Shown in pieces: positions 14,436 through 18,479 of a stretch of DNA of 18,479 nt. The stretch is taken from positions 1 to 18,479 of the forward strand of contig CANQMC010000010.1 in the NCBI GenBank assembly GCA_947624855.1. Reading direction: 5' to 3'. The translations under genes were made by a program, and so were the position numbers. This DNA comes from an uncultured Bacilli bacterium. GTDB taxonomy: Bacteria; Bacillota_I; Bacilli_A; RF39; UBA660. The notes beneath the pieces are model-generated. The model was given only the letters and a program-made list of their open reading frames with translations. It did no database searches and was not told the DNA's origin. Positions within the stretch are counted from its first letter, which is position 1. The number at the start of each line of letters is the position of its first letter.

Positions 14436-14463
14436 GAAAAAAGAAACTTTTAAATGTTTCTTA
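14436..14463 (-). terminator. Terminator after yqzL
   Basis: Minus strand: AAGAAAC - atttaaaa - GTTTCTT followed by TTTT (arms 14456-14462 and 14441-14447). It overlaps the yqzL stop and ends the yqfC-to-yqzL operon. Confidence 0.75.
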
Positions 14464-14550
14464 ACTATTTCTTTCAATTTCTTTATATGCTAAATAATCT
14501 TCAACTTTTCCTGATTTTTTAAATTTATTCCAAGCTTCTTTTTTATTCAT
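14461..14550 (-). CDS. yqzL: YqzL-like small protein, 29 residues
   Basis: ATG at 14550, TAA at 14461. The product, starting MNKKEAWNKFKKSGKVEDYL and ending AYKEIERNS, matches the N-terminal half of the Bacillus YqzL family (Trp, Phe, 'sG.v..YL.yKE.E'). It occupies the exact YqzL position between era and recO. Bacillus YqzL is about 47 residues, so this copy is short, ending after the conserved core. AAAGGTGAT lies 5 nt before the ATG. Function unknown. Confidence 0.85.
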   Translation of the reverse strand: MNKKEAWNKFKKSGKVEDYLAYKEIERNS

Positions 14551-14594
14551 TAGTATCACCTTTCTATTTTCATTATGTGACCTAATCTAAATTT

Positions 14595-15473
14595 TTATTC
14601 ATAGAAACCTAATTCTTTTATATATCTTTCTTTATCTTTCCAATTTTTAACAGTTTTAACATTTAATTCTAAATATACTTTTTTATTAAACATATTTTCC
14701 ATTTCAATTCTTGATGCTGTTCCTATAGCTTTTAATCTTTCGCCTTTTTTCCCTATTATTATTTTTTTAATTGTATCTCGATCCACAATAATATCAACAT
14801 GAATATTTATAATATCTTTTTTTTCTTCTAAAAATACGGTATGACAAGTTAAACTATGAGGTATTTCTTCTACAGTAACATGAAATAACTTTTCTCTAAC
14901 TATTTCACTTATCATAAAATATTTACTGTTACTTGTTTTCATATCTGGTGGAAAGTATAAAATATCATCTTTTAAATATTTTTTAATTACATATAATAAT
15001 CTATTAACATTATCATTTTTTAAAGCTGATATAGGAACTATTTCCGAAAAAGGATATAAATCTTTATATTCATTAATGTTATAAATTATATCTTCATCAC
15101 TTATTTTATCTATTTTATTTAAAACTAAAATAACGGGCGATTCAGTTCTTTTTAAAACATCCAAAATAAACTTATCTCCTTTACCTATTCCTGTTGATGC
15201 ATCGACAATAAACAAAACAACATCAATATCTTTAACTAAAGACATTGCTTGTTTATTGGTTATTTTCCCTAGTTTATTCATCGGTTTAATAATTCCTGGT
15301 GTATCCATAAAAACTATTTGATAATCTGGTTCATTATAAATTCCTTGAATAATATTCCTCGTTGTTCCTGAAACATTAGATGTTATTGCCACCTTTTCAT
15401 TAATTAAAGTATTTAATAAAGTAGACTTTCCAACATTTGGCCTTCCAATTAAACTAACAAAACCACTTTTCAT
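14595..15473 (-). CDS. era: GTPase Era
   Basis: Ribosome-assembly GTPase of 292 residues that binds the 3' end of 16S rRNA. The G domain shows all motifs: GRPNVGKS (10-17), TTRN (37-40), DTPG (57-60), NKID (119-122) and SAL (149-151). The C-terminal KH domain contains IIIGKKGERLKAIG near 235-250, followed by the usual end (NMFNKKVYLELNVKTVKNWK). The ATG is preceded by GGGGGAG. It starts 9 nt after dgkA ends and lies in the ybeY-dgkA-era-yqzL run. In Bacillus a cytidine deaminase gene (cdd) separates dgkA and era; none is present here. Confidence 0.97.
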   Translation of the reverse strand: MKSGFVSLIGRPNVGKSTLLNTLINEKVAITSNVSGTTRNIIQGIYNEPDYQIVFMDTPGIIKPMNKLGKITNKQAMSLVKDIDVVLFIVDASTGIGKGDKFILDVLKRTESPVILVLNKIDKISDEDIIYNINEYKDLYPFSEIVPISALKNDNVNRLLYVIKKYLKDDILYFPPDMKTSNSKYFMISEIVREKLFHVTVEEIPHSLTCHTVFLEEKKDIINIHVDIIVDRDTIKKIIIGKKGERLKAIGTASRIEMENMFNKKVYLELNVKTVKNWKDKERYIKELGFYE

Positions 15474-15482
15474 AAACTCCCC

Positions 15483-15911
15483 CTATAAAAGACCAAATAA
15501 TTCTTTTAAATATGGTCCAAAAACAAATAAACTAATAACTATGGAAACTATAGACATCACAAAACTAGCTGCTGAACCACAATCTTTAGCTATTTTAGCT
15601 AAAGGATGAATTTTAGTAGTAGTTAAATCTACAGCGGCCTCAATTGCTGTATTAATAAGTTCTAAAGCTAATATTGCCCCTAAAGAAATAAATACTATTG
15701 CCCATTCTGAAAGTTTAATTTTAAATATTATGCCCATGATAATTGCTAAAATAGTACAAAAGCCATGTAACCATAAACTTTGTTCATAACGATATGCATA
15801 AAATAAACCATCAAGGGAATATTTAATACTTTTAAAAAATCTTTTATAGCCATATACTTTAGTAGCATTTCGATCAAATTCTTTTTCTTTATCTTGTAAT
15901 TCCTTCTTCAT
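15483..15911 (-). CDS. dgkA: Diacylglycerol kinase family membrane protein (undecaprenol kinase type)
   Basis: Small integral membrane kinase of 142 residues. Firmicute members phosphorylate undecaprenol and so feed the lipid carrier for wall synthesis, rather than diacylglycerol. A cytoplasmic extension of about 20 residues comes first, then KRFFKSIKYSLDGLFYAYRYEQSLWLH (23-49), transmembrane helices at about 49-64, 69-88 and 115-135, and the signature ELINTAIEAAVDL (84-96) with HPLAKIAKDCGSAAS. The start overlaps the end of ybeY by 23 bp; AGGAG inside ybeY is its ribosome site. It is adjacent to era and ybeY as in Bacillus. Confidence 0.94.
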   Translation of the reverse strand: MKKELQDKEKEFDRNATKVYGYKRFFKSIKYSLDGLFYAYRYEQSLWLHGFCTILAIIMGIIFKIKLSEWAIVFISLGAILALELINTAIEAAVDLTTTKIHPLAKIAKDCGSAASFVMSIVSIVISLFVFGPYLKELFGLL

Positions 15912-16329
15912 TTAATATCAACTCCTGTAAAGCAAACATTTTTTCTTCTTCTTCTTTATTTTGATGATCATATCCTAGTAAATGTAATAAACCATGTACT
16001 GTTAAAAAAGCTAATTCTCTTTTAATACTATGACCATATAAAGCACTTTGACTAATCATTCTTGGAATACATATATATATATCCCCTAAAACTAATACTT
16101 CTTTATCATTTATGTTATCATTATCTAAAAAAGCAAAAGATATAACATCGGTAACCCTATCTATTCCTCGATATTCTTTATTAATCTTTTTTATTTCTTC
16201 TTCATTAACAAATATTATCGAAAATATTGCTTCTTTAATCTTTTCATGTTTTAGAGTTCTTTTAATTACTTTATCTAAATAATCATACTTAAAATCTACT
16301 CCATATAAATCATTTATTTGATAATTCAT
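15889..16329 (-). CDS. ybeY: Endoribonuclease YbeY
   Basis: Zinc-dependent RNase of 146 residues involved in 16S rRNA maturation and ribosome quality control. The signature VHGLLHLLGYDH gives the three metal ligands His112, His116 and His122. The preceding substrate region is also standard: YRGIDRVTDVISFAF (53-67) and LGDIYICIPR (81-90). Its ATG overlaps the TGA of the upstream vanZ-like gene (ATGA, 16326-16329) and its end overlaps dgkA by 23 bp, so all three are tightly coupled. Confidence 0.96.
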   Translation of the reverse strand: MNYQINDLYGVDFKYDYLDKVIKRTLKHEKIKEAIFSIIFVNEEEIKKINKEYRGIDRVTDVISFAFLDNDNINDKEVLVLGDIYICIPRMISQSALYGHSIKRELAFLTVHGLLHLLGYDHQNKEEEEKMFALQELILNEEGITR

Positions 16330-16952
16330 AATATACTAAACCCCATTCTACCCAACAAATATAATATAATAATTATCAAAATTATAACACAAATAATATT
16401 ATAAATTATATCACGTTCAAAGATACTTGGCAAATACTTTTTTATTGCATTAAAAGCAACATATATTAAAAAACCAATTAATGCCCCTAAGGCATTTAAA
16501 ATAATATCATCAACATCAAAGCTTCTACCAATACATAACTGGACAAACTCTACTGTCGCACTTGAAACTAAACTTACTATTAAAATTGGTAATATCTTTT
16601 TAGGCTTAATATAAGTTGATATAAAATAACCAAAAGGAATAAATATTATAATGTTACCCAAAACATTTAAACAAAAACCATTACTACCAATTGGATACCT
16701 AAATATTTCCGTAAAAGGTACTAAATTATAACCACTAACATTATTTAATTCACTTCTAGTTAATAATTCATACAAAAGTAATATATAAATTATAAATAAT
16801 AAATTAGAAAATTCTTTATGAAATACTAATTTTTCACCACTTGATTTAATCGCTGCAATTCTAACAATAGCAATTACTACTAAAAATATAGTTAGCATTG
16901 GCCACATATTATCAATTGATTCAGTTATTATCTCCATTATACTCTTTAGCAT
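16326..16952 (-). CDS. VanZ-family membrane protein
   Basis: Polytopic protein of about 208 residues. The family pattern is clear: NLVPFTEI, then LGNIIIFIPFGYFIS, then SSATVEFVQLCIGRSFDVDDIILNALGALIGFLIY, with five or so transmembrane helices. The family takes its name from the teicoplanin-resistance protein VanZ; most chromosomal members have no known role. The start is uncertain: GTG 16961, ATG 16952 and ATG 16937 are all in frame, all overlap the end of yqfD, and none has a strong ribosome site; 16952 is a compromise. It lies between yqfD and ybeY, where Bacillus carries phoH and yqfF. There is no glycopeptide-resistance cluster around it, so a resistance role should not be assumed. Confidence 0.88.
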   Translation of the reverse strand: MLKSIMEIITESIDNMWPMLTIFLVVIAIVRIAAIKSSGEKLVFHKEFSNLLFIIYILLLYELLTRSELNNVSGYNLVPFTEIFRYPIGSNGFCLNVLGNIIIFIPFGYFISTYIKPKKILPILIVSLVSSATVEFVQLCIGRSFDVDDIILNALGALIGFLIYVAFNAIKKYLPSIFERDIIYNIICVIILIIIILYLLGRMGFSIL

Positions 16953-18093
16953 TAGTACCACTGTCCATTTCTATATCATAATATTTTACAACCCCAATTT
17001 GTTCTTTTAATGAAATAAACATCTCTAATACTAACTTATCATTAATTACATTTTTTTTCAAGACTTTTTCGTTAATTATATCATTATTATCATTACCTTT
17101 TACATTAAATTTTTCATGTATAAGTCTAATTCCTTCTTTTAAAGCTTCATCTATATTATATTTTTTCTTATTTACTTTAATTTCATATTCTTTTTCTAAA
17201 TAAAATTCATAACCAAATATTTTAAATAATCTTTTTTTCTTTACTTCTTTATCTTTAACTCTACTTTTTAATAAAACATATTCTTTATCTTTTTTAATCA
17301 TCAAATTAAAGCGCATTTTTCCCGTTTTTTCTTTAACTACATAATTAAGAGGAACTGTAGCATTTGCTTTATACCAAACTTCAGCATAAACATCACCACT
17401 TGCACAAACATTATTTTTAACTTCTTCATTTAATTTAATCATTCCACTTATTAAAATATCTCCTTTATTTACATGAGAATTTAAAGGAACATTAGCCACT
17501 CCTTCTTTAGTACTAATACTTTTAATTATTCCTGATTTACTAGCAACAATATGACAATAATTATAATTTTTATTATATTTATTAATAATTCTTTCTTCAA
17601 CTCGAATATTTATAACCATTCCCTCAACATCAATCTCTAACCATTCTATTTTATCAGGATAAGCCTCTTTAATTTCTTCAATAATCTTTTCATAATCATC
17701 ATAACTTTTTTTAAAACTTAAAGCAGTTACTCCTTTTTCTTTTAAAGCATCATAAATAATTTCTCTAAGTTCTCTATCTTGATGAATAACATTAACTTTA
17801 ACAATAATATTTGTAAGAATTAAAAACATAACAATACTAAAAATAATACTAACTCCAAATAAACTATTCTTTTTTAAATCATGTTTAATTTTATATATCC
17901 CAGATTCCCTAATAACTTCAATTTTATAACTAACTAAATATTTTTTAACTCTTTTTAAATCATTTGCTAATATATCACATATTAAATAATCTTTATTATA
18001 TTCTATATTTTTAATATTTACCCCTATTTTATTTAATTTAATTAAAATATTACTCTTTTTAGTATTTATTTTTATTCTTATATAATGATTCAT
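16921..18093 (-). CDS. yqfD: Sporulation protein YqfD
   Basis: YqfD-family protein of 390 residues, close to the family's usual ~400. A cytoplasmic N-terminal region (1-76) opens MNHYIRIKI and contains VIRESGIYKI; one transmembrane helix (about 78-98) follows, then a large extracytoplasmic domain with GVTALSFKKSYDD, DKIEWLEIDVEGMVINIRVEERI, CHIVASKSGIIKSISTKEGVANVPLNSHVNKGDILISG and SGDVYAEVWY. In Bacillus yqfD is in the mother-cell sigma-E regulon and is transcribed with yqfC. Here its ATG overlaps the yqfC TGA (18090-18093) and its end overlaps vanZ. The exact function is unknown. Confidence 0.93.
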   Translation of the reverse strand: MNHYIRIKINTKKSNILIKLNKIGVNIKNIEYNKDYLICDILANDLKRVKKYLVSYKIEVIRESGIYKIKHDLKKNSLFGVSIIFSIVMFLILTNIIVKVNVIHQDRELREIIYDALKEKGVTALSFKKSYDDYEKIIEEIKEAYPDKIEWLEIDVEGMVINIRVEERIINKYNKNYNYCHIVASKSGIIKSISTKEGVANVPLNSHVNKGDILISGMIKLNEEVKNNVCASGDVYAEVWYKANATVPLNYVVKEKTGKMRFNLMIKKDKEYVLLKSRVKDKEVKKKRLFKIFGYEFYLEKEYEIKVNKKKYNIDEALKEGIRLIHEKFNVKGNDNNDIINEKVLKKNVINDKLVLEMFISLKEQIGVVKYYDIEMDSGTNAKEYNGDNN

Positions 18094-18332
18094 CTTATAA
18101 ACTCCACACTATTAATAATACCTTTAATTAACAATTCTTCATTATCCATTTTTAAAATTGTTAAATTAGAACCTTTAACTTTTAAATTAAAATCTAAAAA
18201 TTTAAGTTCTATTAAACTATCACTTAAAGATATTAATGTTATATATCTATATACATGTAAACAATCATTAAATATATCTATATAATAATCTTGATCTATT
18301 AAAAAGTTTTTAAGATTCTTAACAATATGCAT
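18090..18332 (-). CDS. yqfC: Sporulation protein YqfC
   Basis: Small YqfC/YabP-family protein of 80 residues. Beta-rich pattern with YYIDIFNDCLHVYRYITLISLSD followed by LKVKGSNLTILKMDNEELLIKGIINSVEFI, the usual YqfC end ('G.i..v.f'). In Bacillus it is a sigma-E-dependent gene upstream of yqfD and this order is kept. An AGGTGAG ribosome site lies 5 nt before the ATG. It is the first gene of the operon running through yqzL, downstream of a terminator (18377-18408). CATAAAAT at 18348-18355 (minus strand) resembles a sigma-E -10, but I see no matching -35. Confidence 0.92.
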   Translation of the reverse strand: MHIVKNLKNFLIDQDYYIDIFNDCLHVYRYITLISLSDSLIELKFLDFNLKVKGSNLTILKMDNEELLIKGIINSVEFIR

Positions 18333-18376
18333 AATCTCACCTGTATAATTTTATGTTATTAAAATAAATTAAAGAA

Positions 18377-18408
18377 TAAAAAAGAACAATAACCAAAATT
18401 ACTGTTCT
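18377..18408 (-). terminator. Terminator of an unseen upstream gene, ahead of yqfC
   Basis: Minus strand: AGAACAGTAA - ttttgg - TTATTGTTCT (10-bp stem with one G-U pair; arms 18399-18408 and 18383-18392) followed by TTTTT. It insulates yqfC from whatever lies to the right. Between 18409 and the window end I see no coding frame. Confidence 0.8.
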
Positions 18409-18479
18409 ATTCTTGCCTCTATATATTAAAAAGTAAAAAATAAAAATATCATATTATAAATAAATTAAAATGTTTATTA

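Noticed and set aside
16326..16952. Glycopeptide resistance gene
   Set aside because: VanZ-family membership alone does not imply resistance and no vanHAX, vanS or vanR genes are present.
1..18479. Mycoplasma-type genetic code
   Set aside because: TGA serves as a stop at several genuine gene ends (e.g. 8582, 11202, 16326, 18090) and Trp positions use TGG.
1..18479. CRISPR array, prophage, insertion sequence or integrase site
   Set aside because: No spaced repeats, transposase, integrase or phage structural genes were seen; the only direct repeat is the 28-bp tandem at 6280-6334.
18409..18479. Partial gene at the right edge
   Set aside because: All three minus-strand frames hit stops quickly and no plus-strand start with a ribosome site is present; probably the 3' untranslated tail of an unseen gene.

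Overview
The window is very AT-rich bacterial DNA with TTTACA/TTGACA...TATAAT promoters, AGGAGG-type ribosome sites and short U-tailed hairpin terminators. TGA is used as a stop (ends of the dGTPase, amidase, vanZ and yqfC genes) and TGG encodes Trp, so the genetic code is the standard one and not that of Mycoplasma/Spiroplasma. Gene order (mraZ-rsmH-ftsL-ftsI; yqfC-yqfD-...-ybeY-dgkA-era-yqzL-recO) and sporulation-associated genes (yqfC, yqfD, two YjcZ-like micropeptides) point to a low-GC Firmicute of endospore-forming ancestry. An uncultured Bacilli lineage near RF39/Erysipelotrichales is a reasonable guess, but only a guess.

Layout, left to right. 1-238: no protein gene is seen. It holds a G11 homopolymer downstream of a perfect TTGACA at the very edge, and a candidate structured small RNA with its own promoter. 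239-4241: a minus-strand division/cell-wall operon, read right to left as mraZ, rsmH, ftsL, ftsI and an unknown 47-residue protein, driven by a promoter overlaid with five MraZ-type TGGT/TGGG boxes. 4316-6280: an isolated unknown 623-residue membrane-anchored protein with its own promoter and terminator. 6280-6600: two YjcZ-like micropeptide genes. 6691-7783: prsA, the only plus-strand gene, converging on recX with overlapping stop codons and a terminator inside recX.

7769-13696: minus-strand genes for recX, a dGTPase-like HD hydrolase, an unknown anchored surface protein, an exported membrane-anchored amidase and a coiled-coil membrane-hairpin protein. Several have promoters embedded in the stop codon of the gene before. 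13689-18332: recO, then the compact operon yqfC-yqfD-vanZ-ybeY-dgkA-era-yqzL. This is the classic Bacillus block, but phoH, yqfF and cdd are absent and a VanZ-family gene sits in the phoH/yqfF position. The right edge carries the terminator of an unseen upstream gene.

Functionally the window joins septal wall synthesis (mraZ to ftsI), envelope and export functions (PrsA, UndK/DgkA, VanZ, surface proteins), ribosome maturation (RsmH, YbeY, Era), DNA repair and nucleotide control (RecO, RecX, dGTPase) and relics or components of sporulation. Most of it is ordinary core genome. The parts most worth a second look are the left-edge poly-G promoter, the small RNA, the MraZ operator array and the 623-residue protein.
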